A stretch of 43,305 bases of DNA, from NCBI GenBank assembly GCA_016296635.1, contig JAEDIZ010000009.1, positions 1-43,305 on the forward strand. Direction: 5' to 3'. Below the pieces are notes generated by a model. That model searched no databases. It was not told the DNA's origin and was given only the letters and a program-made list of their open reading frames with translations. Each line of letters begins with the position of its first letter. Position 1 is the stretch's first letter. The position numbers and the translations under genes were made by a program. Below are positions 7,416 through 15,618 of this stretch, in pieces. This DNA comes from Oscillospiraceae bacterium. GTDB taxonomy: Bacteria; Bacillota; Clostridia; Oscillospirales; Oscillospiraceae.

Positions 7416-8278
7416 AAGTCAACAAAGGTGCAAACCTGGTTTCCGGCGGCGCGCCGGACAAAGGGCAGTTGGAAAAGATCAACGCATTGACCAAGGGAAC
7501 GCTGGCGGCAGAGGACGTTTACGTGTTCTCCGTGCGGCTGTGCGACGATCAGATAGACCGGGATTTTGAGCGGTTCTCGCAGGAGGCCCTCAAGGAGCTG
7601 GCGCCGATGTTTATCGGCAGAACCGGCATCGCTGACCACGCCTGGTCGGCGGACAGGCAGGTGGCAAGAATCTTTGACACCTCCGTCGAATATGCGGCGG
7701 GCGCCATGTTCATCAAGGCATGGGCCTACATCCTGCGCTGCGAGCAGAATGAGGGTGTGATCCGCGACATCGAAGGCGGTATCAAAAAAGAGGTTTCCGT
7801 GGGCTGCGCCATGAAGCGGGCGATCTGCTCTGTCTGTGGGGCGGACTACGGCAGCTGCGAGCATCGCAAGGGAGAGAGCTACGGCGGCGAAATGTGTGTT
7901 GCGGTTCTGTGCGAGCCGGCGGATGCTTACGAATTCTCCTTTGTGGCGGTGCCTGCGCAGAAGGACGCGGGGGTGCTGAAAAAACTGGGAGAAAGCGGCA
8001 TGGAAACGCCGGAACTGAAAAAACTGCAGAAGGAAGCAGAGCTGGGCAGGCTCTACCGCAAGGAGCTGGAAAACAGAGCTGTCTGCGCGGCGCTGGTTTT
8101 GGAATGCGGCGTGGAGGAAGCGGTGCTGCGCAGCATGGTCAGGTGCGTGAGTGCCGAGGATCTCGGAAAGCTCGAAAAGGCGCTGACAAAGAAAATGGCG
8201 GAGCGCATTTCGCCAGTCAGCCAGCTGCACACGGACATGGAAGGCGCGGGAGAAACCGACAGCGCGTTCTTGATTTAA
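7412..8278 (+). CDS. XkdF-like prohead protease/scaffold protein
   Basis: This 288-residue protein resembles HK97-type prohead serine proteases. It has a His in GIADHAWS (H76), a Ser in KKEVSVGC (S129), and the strand FSFVAVPAQKDAG (about 176-188) that closes the protease domain. The rest (190-288) is helical and charged, as expected for a fused scaffold that is cut away during head maturation. Unusual for the family is a Cys-rich insert right after the catalytic Ser (CSVCGADYGSC...H...C, about 139-162), which looks like a metal-binding knuckle. It starts by ATGA overlap with the portal gene. Protease activity is inferred from motif layout. Confidence 0.75.
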   Translation: MKVNKGANLVSGGAPDKGQLEKINALTKGTLAAEDVYVFSVRLCDDQIDRDFERFSQEALKELAPMFIGRTGIADHAWSADRQVARIFDTSVEYAAGAMFIKAWAYILRCEQNEGVIRDIEGGIKKEVSVGCAMKRAICSVCGADYGSCEHRKGESYGGEMCVAVLCEPADAYEFSFVAVPAQKDAGVLKKLGESGMETPELKKLQKEAELGRLYRKELENRAVCAALVLECGVEEAVLRSMVRCVSAEDLGKLEKALTKKMAERISPVSQLHTDMEGAGETDSAFLI

Positions 8279-8630
8279 CGGGGTTATGAAGCGGTGCGCC
8301 GGGTCGCCGCGCCCTACGGAGGAGCGGGATGATGTGCTATGCGCGGGGAAGACCCTCATCCGTCCGCTTCGCGGACACCTTCCCCCAAGGGAAGGCGGTT
8401 TCGGCGCGATGTGGGCATCGCGCCCTACGGGGCAATGACGCGATGGAAATTCGCAGTCAAGGTGCGGCGGAACGCCGGGGACGCCGACTCCTACAAAGGA
8501 TAATCCGAAACGGCGAGGACAAGCCCCGCCCTACGGAGACAAATTGACGCAGTTTGTAGGGGTGAACAATTTATGACCGCATTTCCGGCTGATGCCGGAT
8601 GGTGGATAAATCACAATGGAGGGAAACTTT
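8279..8630. repeat. 352-base gene-free mosaic of host repeats inside the structural operon
   Basis: No gene is seen here. Three hairpin units end in CCCTACGG or CTCCTAC (about 8290-8325, 8407-8432, 8505-8540). One unit of another family (8353-8395) reads CTCATCCGTCCGCTTCGCGG then ACACCTTCCCCCAAGGGAAGG. The latter has a relative at 23346-23378. At the end lies the GGAGGG ribosome site of the decoration-like gene. This block splits the usual protease-capsid pair. Confidence 0.7.
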
Positions 8631-8972
8631 ATGGCAATATCTTTTGGTTCCATCGGGGAAAAGTATGTAACTTTTTTGGCGGCAGACTCTGCGAAAAAGG
8701 GCGAGGTCTGCAAGGTTAGCGCAAACTGCACCGTTGCCGGCTGCGCAGCAGGTGACGAGTTCTGCGGTCTGGTCAGAGAAGTAGAAAGCGGCCGCGCAGG
8801 CGTTCAGCTGGGCGGCTACATGGAAGTGGCCTGCAGCGGCACCATGCCTTCCGTCGGCTACGCGACCATGGCGGCAGACGGCAACGGCGGCGTAAAGGCT
8901 GCGCAGAGCGGCAAGAAGTGCCTGATCGTTTTTGCAGACAGCACTGCAAAGATGGTCGGTCTGTTCCTGTAA
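8631..8972 (+). CDS. Capsid decoration-like protein
   Basis: This 113-residue protein is rich in Gly, Ala, Val and Ser and predicted to be mostly beta. It lies directly upstream of the major capsid gene, a usual place for small head decoration or stabilising proteins. It resembles the small beta-barrel proteins of that position (a central AAGDEFCGLV and GGYMEVACSG), but I cannot name the family with certainty. ATG at 8631 is set by GGAGGG eight bases upstream; the ATG at 8616 overlaps that ribosome site. Function is by position. Confidence 0.6.
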   Translation: MAISFGSIGEKYVTFLAADSAKKGEVCKVSANCTVAGCAAGDEFCGLVREVESGRAGVQLGGYMEVACSGTMPSVGYATMAADGNGGVKAAQSGKKCLIVFADSTAKMVGLFL

Positions 8973-8992
8973 TTTTGAAAGGAGATTTGAAC

Positions 8993-10018
8993 ATGGGTTT
9001 TGATGCACTGAAACTGGAAAAGGGTATGTATCACGAGGGTGGCAAGTCCTTCACACAGGTGCTGGAGAGTCTTGATCCCAGCGAAAACTACAAGGGCACG
9101 GCTCTGGAAGGCACCGATGCGTTCCAGCGCCAGCTCAAGCGCTTTGACATTCGCGTCAAGGGCGCCTATTCCGATCCGGTCGAGAAGTTCTTCCGCACTT
9201 CGGATTCCAGCGTTCTGTTCCCGGAGTACATTGCGCGCTCCGTCAAGCAGGGCATGGAAGACAACAACATCCTGCCGAAGATCACCGCGACTGTCACCAC
9301 CATTGACTCCCGCGATTACAGAAGCGTTTACACCGACGCTTCCGACGAGGACAAGAAGCTGATGGATGTGGCAGAGGGCGCAAGCATCCCGGCTACCGAG
9401 GTCAAGAGCAAGAGCAATCTCATTTCTCTCAACAAGCGCGGCAGAATGCTGGTCGCTTCCTATGAGGCCATCCGCTTCCAGAAGCTCGATCTTTTCTCCG
9501 TGACTCTGCGTCAGATCGGCAGCTACATTCAGAACATGCATCTGGCAGATGCAATCAATGTTCTTGTGAGCGGTGACGGCAACGACAATGCAGCGACCCA
9601 GTACGCCATTGGCACATCTCCCATCAGCGGCACCAGCGGCACCCTTTCCTACAAGCAGCTGGTCGAGTTCTGGGCACAGTTTGATCCCTATGAGCTGAAC
9701 ACCTTCCTGATGCCGAACGACGCCATGATCGCGACGATGTCTCTTTCCGAGTTCCAGAATCCGCTGACCGGCATCAATTTCCAGGGCACCGGTTCTCTCT
9801 CCACCCCTCTCGGCGCGGAGCTGCTGCGCACGAACTGCGTGGAAAACGGCACCATCATCGGTCTTGACAGACGCTATGCACTAGAAATGGTGCAGGCAGG
9901 TGAAGTTTCCGTGGAATATGACAAGCTGATCGACCGCCAGCTGGAGCGCGCAGCCATTACCTCGACCTCCGGATTCGGCAAGATCATGCAGGAGGCAGCA
10001 AAGGTTCTGGTGATCTGA
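8993..10018 (+). CDS. Major capsid protein (HK97 fold, XkdG-like)
   Basis: This 341-residue protein has the size and position of a major capsid protein. The N-terminal ~75 residues are helical and charged, a delta-like or N-arm region. The body includes a PEYIARSVKQGM segment, ITATVTTIDSRDYRS, and the typical C-terminal end with a QAGEVSVEYDKLIDRQ stretch. Hundreds of copies would form the icosahedral head. The start ATG 8993 has AAAGGAG nine bases upstream and follows the decoration-like gene by 20 bases. The frame is open and full-length. Confidence 0.85.
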   Translation: MGFDALKLEKGMYHEGGKSFTQVLESLDPSENYKGTALEGTDAFQRQLKRFDIRVKGAYSDPVEKFFRTSDSSVLFPEYIARSVKQGMEDNNILPKITATVTTIDSRDYRSVYTDASDEDKKLMDVAEGASIPATEVKSKSNLISLNKRGRMLVASYEAIRFQKLDLFSVTLRQIGSYIQNMHLADAINVLVSGDGNDNAATQYAIGTSPISGTSGTLSYKQLVEFWAQFDPYELNTFLMPNDAMIATMSLSEFQNPLTGINFQGTGSLSTPLGAELLRTNCVENGTIIGLDRRYALEMVQAGEVSVEYDKLIDRQLERAAITSTSGFGKIMQEAAKVLVI

Positions 10019-10372
10019 TTGGCATACGCAGATGAGATCTATGCCATGGCGGCGAAATTTGCGCCGCAGGATACGCAGGCGCAGACTTTGGAGACACTTT
10101 GCCGGGCGGCAGAGGCGGAACTGAGAGCAAAGCTGCGGCCGGGGCTGGAAGAGCATACATACCGGGATGCGCTCATCTGTGCGGCAGCATGGCTGGCGCT
10201 GGCAAATCTTCCGCCGGTTTCCTCGGCAGATATCCGGGGATTCTCTGCAGGCGAGGTTTCCGTCAGCCTCGGCGGAGCGCAAAGCTCTGCCGGGAAGCTG
10301 CGTGAGCAGGCGATGGCGCTGATGGCGCCTTACACAAACGGGGACTTTGCATTTGTGGGGGTGCGCGGATGA
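10019..10372 (+). CDS. Head-tail connector protein (YqbG/gp6-like position)
   Basis: This 117-residue, helical, Ala-rich protein follows directly on the capsid stop codon. Small helical adaptors that dock under the portal sit here in PBSX-like and HK97-like phages. The segment LICAAAWLALANLP then SSADIRGFSAGEVSVSLGG fits such adaptors. The start is a TTG immediately after the capsid TGA, or one of the ATGs 24-30 bases downstream (ATG at 10043); the ribosome site is weak either way, so translation is probably coupled to the capsid gene. It overlaps the next gene. Confidence 0.65.
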   Translation: MAYADEIYAMAAKFAPQDTQAQTLETLCRAAEAELRAKLRPGLEEHTYRDALICAAAWLALANLPPVSSADIRGFSAGEVSVSLGGAQSSAGKLREQAMALMAPYTNGDFAFVGVRG

Positions 10373-10710
10373 AAGAGCTTCTGGATGCGATTCTGACGGG
10401 CTACGGCAGCGAAATGACCGTTCTGCACGAGGACGGAACGCAGGAAAGCGTCAGGGCTTTCCTGCAGCCGGTCAGCAGCAAAAGCTGGCAGAATATGCAG
10501 ATGGCGGTCAAAAACCTCGGCGAGATTGCGCCGGGACAGTTCGTCTACATCGGCCCGGCACGCCCGCCGCTTTCCGACTGCGACAGACTGCTCTGCGGCA
10601 GTCAGCGCTATCAGATGCGGCGCGCAGAGATTCTGCGGCTGGCGGATGAGGAGCTGTATGTCTGGGGCTTGGCGGTCAAAGACGGAGGTGACGATCCGTG
10701 GAACAGCTGA
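10369..10710 (+). CDS. Head-closure/neck protein (XkdH/YqbH-like position)
   Basis: This is a 113-residue protein, predicted beta-rich, with the segment PGQFVYIGPARPPLSDCD and the C-terminal YQMRRAEILRLADEELYVWGL. That is the pattern of a small head-closure barrel that measures a property of the DNA-filled head. Its place between the adaptor and the next neck protein is the same as XkdH in PBSX. It starts at an ATGA overlap (10369-10372). Confidence 0.65.
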   Translation: MKELLDAILTGYGSEMTVLHEDGTQESVRAFLQPVSSKSWQNMQMAVKNLGEIAPGQFVYIGPARPPLSDCDRLLCGSQRYQMRRAEILRLADEELYVWGLAVKDGGDDPWNS

Positions 10711-11180
10711 TTGAGGCAATTCTGCGAATCCTGCAGGAGGCCGGATTTCCGGCCGTCCGGCAGATGCCGCAGGGAAAATATCCGCATCTGAACGGAGCTG
10801 TGACAGCCGTAGGACTGCAGGCGGCGAAAACCGCCCAGTTGCGCCGGTTCAGCTACCTCGGAAAGACGGAAAAGGAAGGCGAAGAGCTGGAGCTTTACGG
10901 CAAGGAGCTGGAGGCGGAGGTTTTTCTGCAGTCGATCTGCCCGAGAAGCAAGGGGGCGCAGACCGTCATGCAGCGGACGGACGAAATTGCGCAGCTGCTT
11001 GCAGGGCCAATGGACACCGTCAGTCTGAGCGGCTTTTCGGTCGGCCCCTGCACATACGATGCGCAGACGGATGTTTTTACCATGACTGTGACGGCGCAGG
11101 TCAGTGCGTATCTCTATGCGCTGGCTGAGGAGGACGGCACGGAGTTTACAGACTTTATTTTGAAAGGTGAAGTGAAATGA
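10698..11180 (+). CDS. Neck/tail-terminator-position protein
   Basis: This 160-residue protein starts at GTG 10698, with GGAGGTG nine bases upstream, inside the end of the previous gene. The beginning (LIEAILRILQEAGFPAV) is a helix followed by strands, and the C-terminal DVFTMTVTAQVSAYLYA is a regular beta pattern, as in tail-terminator (gpU-like) proteins that cap the tail tube at the head side. It sits just before the sheath gene, the expected place. Function is inferred from position and length. Confidence 0.6.
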   Translation: MEQLIEAILRILQEAGFPAVRQMPQGKYPHLNGAVTAVGLQAAKTAQLRRFSYLGKTEKEGEELELYGKELEAEVFLQSICPRSKGAQTVMQRTDEIAQLLAGPMDTVSLSGFSVGPCTYDAQTDVFTMTVTAQVSAYLYALAEEDGTEFTDFILKGEVK

Positions 11181-12229
11181 GCTTGATTTATCATGAGAGA
11201 CCGGGCGTCTATTCCGATTATGACGCCTCGTCTGTGACGCTGGCAGGCTCGACAGACCGCGTGATCGCGCTGGTCGGTATGTCGCAGGCGGAGAGCGGGC
11301 TTTATACCGTGACCTCCTTCTCAGACGGCAGACAGACCTTCGGCGAAAACAGCGAGCTGGGCAAAATGCTGAAGCTGGCGTATCAGAACGGCGCCGGCAA
11401 GGTCCTTGTCTACCCGGTGGCCGCGGATACGGAGGCTGCCTATACGCAGGCATTTGAACGCATCTTTGCAGAGAAGCAGGCAAGCTTCTGCGCTATCGGC
11501 AGCGGCAGAGAGGATGTGCAGAAGGCGCTGCGCAATGCGGTGGAGAGTGCTTCCGCGCAGAAGGGCGAGTGCATCGGCCTTTGCGGCATGGAAAATGCTG
11601 AGGCGGCAGCATTGACCGCAAGAGCGGCGGCGCTGAACTCCGAACGCATGGTGCTGATCGGGCCGGATGTTTATCTGACCGGCGAAAGCACCGCGGCCGG
11701 CGGTGCGATGGCGGCTGCCGCGCTGGCAGGCTGTCTGACGGATCAGTCCGATCCGGCGGCGCCTTTGAACGGGCAGGTGCTGAACGGACTTTCCGGCGTG
11801 ACGCAGGTTTACGATGATACGCAGGTGGATGCACTGGTGACCGGCGGTGTGACGGTTCTGGAATGCTTTGGCGGCAAGGTCAGCATCATGCGCGGCATTA
11901 CGACCCGCACGACTACCTCCGGCACAGCGGACAAGACATTCCGGGAGCTTTCTACGGTACTCATCATTGACGATGTGATTCCTTCCATCCGCACAGCGCT
12001 GCGGGCAAAATTCGCAAGAGCCAAGAACAATGCGGTGACGCGCAATGCCATCCGCTCTCAGGTGGTTGTGGAACTGGAGAAGCGGATCACAAGACAGATC
12101 ATCGAAGGCTACGATCATCTGACGGTGGCGGCTTCGGAGGACGATCCCACCACCTGCGTGGTGGAATTTGAGTTTGCCGTGGTACACGGCCTCAACCGTA
12201 TTTTCCTGACGGCGCACATCAGCGTCTGA
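11177..12229 (+). CDS. Contractile tail sheath protein (XkdK-like)
   Basis: This 350-residue protein has the hallmark N-terminus of PBSX-type sheaths, ERPGVYSDYDAS, followed by VIALVGMSQAESG. The C-terminal domain ends with VVVELEKRITRQIIEGYDH, the helix that ties neighbouring subunits, and a final beta strand VEFEFAVVHGLNRIFLTAHI. The sheath surrounds the tube and contracts to drive it through a cell envelope. At 350 residues it is shorter than many phage sheaths (often 450-480) but near the small PBSX/R-type kind. ATGA overlap with the previous gene. Confidence 0.9.
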   Translation: MSLIYHERPGVYSDYDASSVTLAGSTDRVIALVGMSQAESGLYTVTSFSDGRQTFGENSELGKMLKLAYQNGAGKVLVYPVAADTEAAYTQAFERIFAEKQASFCAIGSGREDVQKALRNAVESASAQKGECIGLCGMENAEAAALTARAAALNSERMVLIGPDVYLTGESTAAGGAMAAAALAGCLTDQSDPAAPLNGQVLNGLSGVTQVYDDTQVDALVTGGVTVLECFGGKVSIMRGITTRTTTSGTADKTFRELSTVLIIDDVIPSIRTALRAKFARAKNNAVTRNAIRSQVVVELEKRITRQIIEGYDHLTVAASEDDPTTCVVEFEFAVVHGLNRIFLTAHISV

Positions 12230-12269
12230 TGCGTGCGGAAGAACAATCAGCGGAAGAGAGGGAAACAAG

Positions 12270-12662
12270 ATGGCAACGAAAAAAATCCCCACAACGGCGG
12301 ATATTTATCTGGAAGTGGGCGGCGTGCGCGTGGCGGTGGTGCAGAGCTACAAGGTGACCACCACCCGCAACAGCAAGGCAATCTATGCCTTCGGGCAGGA
12401 GGAGCCGGTAGCGACCATCCGCGGTCAGGGCCAGTACAAGCTGGAGCTGACTCGAATCTATGCCACGGACGAAGCGATCCGCGACGGCATCAGCTTTATG
12501 GATTTGGACAACTTTTCTCTTGTGGTCTGCAAGCCGGACAGAAACATCATCTATTCCGGCTGCCAGTGGAGCCAGCTGCAGGAGAGTGCAGAGGTCGGCG
12601 GCAATGTGATGGAGAAAATCACCATTGAGGCGGCAAAGCGCACCGAAACAGCACGCGGATGA
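12270..12662 (+). CDS. Tail tube protein (XkdM-like)
   Basis: This 130-residue beta-rich protein, with a ribosome site GAGGGA eight bases upstream, follows the sheath by 40 bases. The features match XkdM-type tube proteins: a basic N-terminus, DIYLEVGGVRVAVVQSY, SKAIYAFGQEEPVATIRGQ, and a C-terminal strand VMEKITIEAAKR. Hexamers of it stack into the rigid inner tube. A stop-start overlap joins it to the next gene. Confidence 0.85.
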   Translation: MATKKIPTTADIYLEVGGVRVAVVQSYKVTTTRNSKAIYAFGQEEPVATIRGQGQYKLELTRIYATDEAIRDGISFMDLDNFSLVVCKPDRNIIYSGCQWSQLQESAEVGGNVMEKITIEAAKRTETARG

Positions 12663-13279
12663 ACGAAGAACTGCTTCGATTTCTGGGCGGCCGGAGAACG
12701 GCCGCCCTTGAGGGTGCAGAGCTTTGGCTCATCTCGGCGCAGGAGCTTCTGCAGGCGCAGCGCGAAGCCATGGAGCTGGCGGAAAATGCGCCGGAAACCG
12801 CGGGCCTTTGTTTCAATGCCTGCCTGCTTGCAAGAGCGGCAAGAAAGAACGGCGTGCGGATCTTCCGGGACGGGACGGATGTTCTGAACCGGCTGCCGGC
12901 GGAGAGAATCGGCTTTTGGGCGGAAAAGTATCTTGCGCTTTGCGCAGAAGAGAATCCGCCCTGCTGCGCCGAAAGCGGCAGCAGACTTCGTGAGCTGCTG
13001 GCGGACGAGCCCTACGAACGGCTCAAGTGGAAGGTGCTGAGCCGGTTCGGCGTGCTGCCTTCGGAGCAGCGGGCGAAGGAGATGACGGACGGCGATTTTC
13101 TGTACTGTGTGGTGCAGATGACGCTGGACGAGCAGGAGAAGCTGGACAGACTCTGTCCGGCCTGCCGGGCGGAAGCGGAAAAACAGCGCTGCCCGGTCTG
13201 CGGTGCGGATCACTTTGAGGAAAATGCCGGGTTTGACGAAAATCGGTTTGAGGAGCTGAAGCATGCAGACATATGTTGA
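12659..13279 (+). CDS. Tail assembly chaperone-position protein with Cys knuckle
   Basis: This 206-residue protein lies between the tail tube and the tape-measure slot, where XkdN-type tail assembly chaperones are found. It is mostly helical. A CPAC...CPVCG pair near residues 165-182 suggests a small zinc knuckle close to the C-terminus, which I do not know from XkdN. In many phages this gene makes a longer product by programmed frameshift; here the frame simply ends at 13279, and the next gene starts 17 bases before, so no clear slip site is claimed. Confidence 0.55.
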   Translation: MNEELLRFLGGRRTAALEGAELWLISAQELLQAQREAMELAENAPETAGLCFNACLLARAARKNGVRIFRDGTDVLNRLPAERIGFWAEKYLALCAEENPPCCAESGSRLRELLADEPYERLKWKVLSRFGVLPSEQRAKEMTDGDFLYCVVQMTLDEQEKLDRLCPACRAEAEKQRCPVCGADHFEENAGFDENRFEELKHADIC

Positions 13280-13751
13280 AAAGCTGCTGCAGCTGCAGAA
13301 GCAGCAGGCGGATGAGCTGATCGGGCAGCAGGGAATGGAGCTGCCGCAATACGGCATGCAGCTGAAAAAGCTGCGGCAGGAGGAAGAGATCTTCGGGGAG
13401 AATACGCTGAAGCCTGATCTGCAGCAGAACGCGGAGAAGCCCGGAAAGGAAAAACGATCCGGACAGGAGGAGGCGCAGAATGCGGCGGCTCTTTTAGAAG
13501 AACTGGATTCCATGCAGGCGGCAAATGAAGGTGTGCAGATGCAGACACAGACGGAAACTGCGGCAATGATGCAGAGTCTTGCGGCGCAGTCCGCCGATGT
13601 GCTTTCCCGCACGCAGCTTCTGCAGGGGCAGGTGCAGACGGAAAGCCGGATGCAGATGCTTCTGTCCGGCGGCATTGCAGCAAGACCGACGGAACGCTCC
13701 ATGCAGGAGATTTCAAGATTTTTTGAGCGCGATGCCAGACGGTACGGCTAA
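13263..13751 (+). CDS. Short coiled-coil protein in the tape-measure position
   Basis: This 162-residue protein is rich in Gln, Glu, Met and Ala, with heptad-like helices at both ends and a charged Pro/Lys/Glu-rich middle (about residues 55-75). It has no hydrophobic segments. Normally a tape measure of several hundred to over a thousand residues would be here. If it plays that part, the usual relation of about 0.15 nm of tail per residue gives only about 24 nm. It could instead be an initiator or a linker. The start ATG 13263 has GAGGAG seven bases upstream. I do not recognise a family. Confidence 0.6.
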   Translation: MQTYVEKLLQLQKQQADELIGQQGMELPQYGMQLKKLRQEEEIFGENTLKPDLQQNAEKPGKEKRSGQEEAQNAAALLEELDSMQAANEGVQMQTQTETAAMMQSLAAQSADVLSRTQLLQGQVQTESRMQMLLSGGIAARPTERSMQEISRFFERDARRYG

Positions 13752-13768
13752 AGAAAGGAAGAAACAGA

Positions 13769-14320
13769 ATGCTTTTGGCAATGCGGTATAAGGACTTTGT
13801 CTGGCCCAACAATCCGCGTACCTATACCCTCGCGTGCAAGCGGAAAACAGCCGCGCAGACGATGCCCATGCAGGGCTTTGTGGTGCAGGATCTGGGCAGG
13901 GGCTATACGACTTTGCGCGGTGAGGGCGAATTCTTCGGCACCGGCGCCTACGATCAGTTCAAACGGCTGATGGAGGTTTTTGAGCAGGACGGCGCCGGTG
14001 TACTGATTCATCCTGCATGGCGGTGCAGCAAGGCTCTGTTTACGAGCCTGAAGCTGACGCAGGAGCCGCGGGAGGATTATGTGGCGTACAGCTTTGAATT
14101 CTGCGAGGAACAGCCTGCCGGTCTGACGGAGGCCGGTCGGCAGCTGACAGAGATGACCGGACTGCAGGAACGGGGACTGTATCATCCCATGGGCGCGGAG
14201 GAAACGGCGTGGTCGGTGGTCAGAAAGTACCTGCTGACCATGACGGAATTTCTGAGGCTGAATCCGCAGATCCGCAATCCGAATGATGTGCAGCCGGGAC
14301 AGAAGGTGAGAATCCGATGA
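13769..14320 (+). CDS. LysM-domain tail/baseplate protein (XkdP-like)
   Basis: This is a 183-residue protein. The N-terminal 135 residues resemble the tail-tube-initiation part of XkdP (FVWPNNPRTYTL, later GEFFGTGAYDQFKRL). A LysM domain forms the C-terminus (about 145-183: AWSVVRKYLLTMTEFLRLN then PNDVQPGQKVRIR). LysM binds N-acetylglucosamine polymers, and in contractile tails it sits at the junction of tube and baseplate. The start ATG 13769 has AAAGGAAG upstream; a second in-frame ATG is at 13781. ATGA overlap with the hub gene follows. Confidence 0.85.
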   Translation: MLLAMRYKDFVWPNNPRTYTLACKRKTAAQTMPMQGFVVQDLGRGYTTLRGEGEFFGTGAYDQFKRLMEVFEQDGAGVLIHPAWRCSKALFTSLKLTQEPREDYVAYSFEFCEEQPAGLTEAGRQLTEMTGLQERGLYHPMGAEETAWSVVRKYLLTMTEFLRLNPQIRNPNDVQPGQKVRIR

Positions 14321-15243
14321 CGGGAAGCGTGAAAACCAGCACGGGGCAGACCGTTGAACTGCCGCCTTTGGTGCAATGGAGAATCCTGCGCACGGACGGA
14401 GATCCCTGCGATGCGTTTGCCGTCCAGTTTGCACACGATGCGGCGCTGATGAAGACGCTGCAGGAGGCAGTCACATTTTCGGCGGTGCAGAACGGAAAGA
14501 CCGTTTTCTGCGGCGTTGTGGACGATTTTGAGATCCGGCTGGACAAGAACGGCCTGCTGACGGAGCTGACCGGGCGCGGCATGGGCGCAAAGCTCTTGGA
14601 CACGCAGGTACGGGCGGCGGAATTCGGCAGCGCGCAGCTGGAGGATATTCTGCGCGACTATGTCAGAAGCTGCGGTATCACGAAAATCCGGGCGGAAAGT
14701 ATGCCGCCGGTGGGAAGCTTTGTCGTGGAGACCGGATACACCTGCTGGCAGGTGCTGGCTGGCTTCTGCCGCCACAGTGCAAACATCCGCCCACGCTTTG
14801 ATGCTGACGGAGGCTTGATCCTTGAGCGGGAAAAGCCGGGAAGAAAGCTGGAGCTGAAGGGCGGAGCGATGAAAATCTCCTATGAGCAGAACCGCTACGG
14901 CGTCTGCACGCAGCAGACGATCATCAACACCCGCACCGGGCAGCAGACAACGGCGGAAAATGCGCAGGTGCGAAACCTCGGCGGCTTTACCAAAAATGTC
15001 ACCGGGCGCAGCGGCAACAAGATCCGCGCCACATGGCGCACAGCGCAGCAGCGCGTGGAGGATGCGGCAAGGCAGTTCAGAACCGTCTGCGTGCAGCTGT
15101 CGGGCAGTTTCCTTGCCGAGCCTTTGGATGAGGTGCAGCTTGTGCTGCCGAAGCTGGGACTGTTCGGCGTTTTTACCGTAGCAGAGGTCGAATCCGCCTG
15201 CGACGATACCGGCGAAAGCTGCACACTGACAATGAGGGATTAA
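14317..15243 (+). CDS. Baseplate hub protein (XkdQ/gpD-like)
   Basis: This is a 308-residue beta-rich protein of the hub family: an N-terminal domain with FCGVVDDFEIRLDKNG, a LysM-side beta barrel, then GAKLLDTQVRAAEFG, LEDILRDYVRSCGI and a central TGYTCWQVLAGFCR. Hub trimers cap the tube and hold the spike. It is in the XkdQ place between the LysM protein and the spike. The protein ends at 15243, followed after three bases by the spike gene. Confidence 0.8.
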   Translation: MTGSVKTSTGQTVELPPLVQWRILRTDGDPCDAFAVQFAHDAALMKTLQEAVTFSAVQNGKTVFCGVVDDFEIRLDKNGLLTELTGRGMGAKLLDTQVRAAEFGSAQLEDILRDYVRSCGITKIRAESMPPVGSFVVETGYTCWQVLAGFCRHSANIRPRFDADGGLILEREKPGRKLELKGGAMKISYEQNRYGVCTQQTIINTRTGQQTTAENAQVRNLGGFTKNVTGRSGNKIRATWRTAQQRVEDAARQFRTVCVQLSGSFLAEPLDEVQLVLPKLGLFGVFTVAEVESACDDTGESCTLTMRD

Positions 15244-15246
15244 ACG

Positions 15247-15618
15247 ATGTGGTTATCAAAAAGAATCATGCATGAAGCTCCGGAGGAGGACGCGGCAACG
15301 CTGGGGACGGTAACCATCGGCGGAGATGACGCCGCGGTCCTTACGGATGCGGAAAAAAGAAGCGCGAAGATCATCAGCCCCGGCGGCTACTGCTGGCAGC
15401 CGTCGGCAAAGGACTGCGTGCTGATCGTAAAAGGGAACGAACTGTATCTGTCCGGCAGACTGCAGGAGGATGCAAAGGGTCTTGCCGCAGGCGAGGTGCG
15501 CGTGTTTTCAAACGGAAGCAGCGTGACGCTGCGCAACAGCGGAAAGGTGGAGATTGGCGGAGATGTTTATATCGACGGCGATCTCTTCGTTCACGGAACA
15601 AAACTGGAGGGGCCCTGA
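15247..15618 (+). CDS. Minimal baseplate spike protein (gpV/gp45-like)
   Basis: This 123-residue protein has an N-terminal OB-type portion of about 85 residues. Its C-terminus is a short repeated beta pattern (VTLRNSGKVEIGGDVYIDG then DLFVHGTKLEG), as in the triple-stranded beta-helix of trimeric puncturing spikes. Spikes of P2 or Mu are commonly around 200 residues, so this is a small version. The role would be to pierce the target surface. The ribosome site GAGGGA lies inside the end of the hub gene. Overlaps the next gene by TGATG. Confidence 0.75.
   Translation: MWLSKRIMHEAPEEDAATLGTVTIGGDDAAVLTDAEKRSAKIISPGGYCWQPSAKDCVLIVKGNELYLSGRLQEDAKGLAAGEVRVFSNGSSVTLRNSGKVEIGGDVYIDGDLFVHGTKLEGP

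Noticed and set aside
12659..13300. Programmed frameshift in the tail chaperone gene
   Set aside because: No slippery heptamer in a fitting frame was seen near the end of the gene, and the next gene has its own GAGGAG site.
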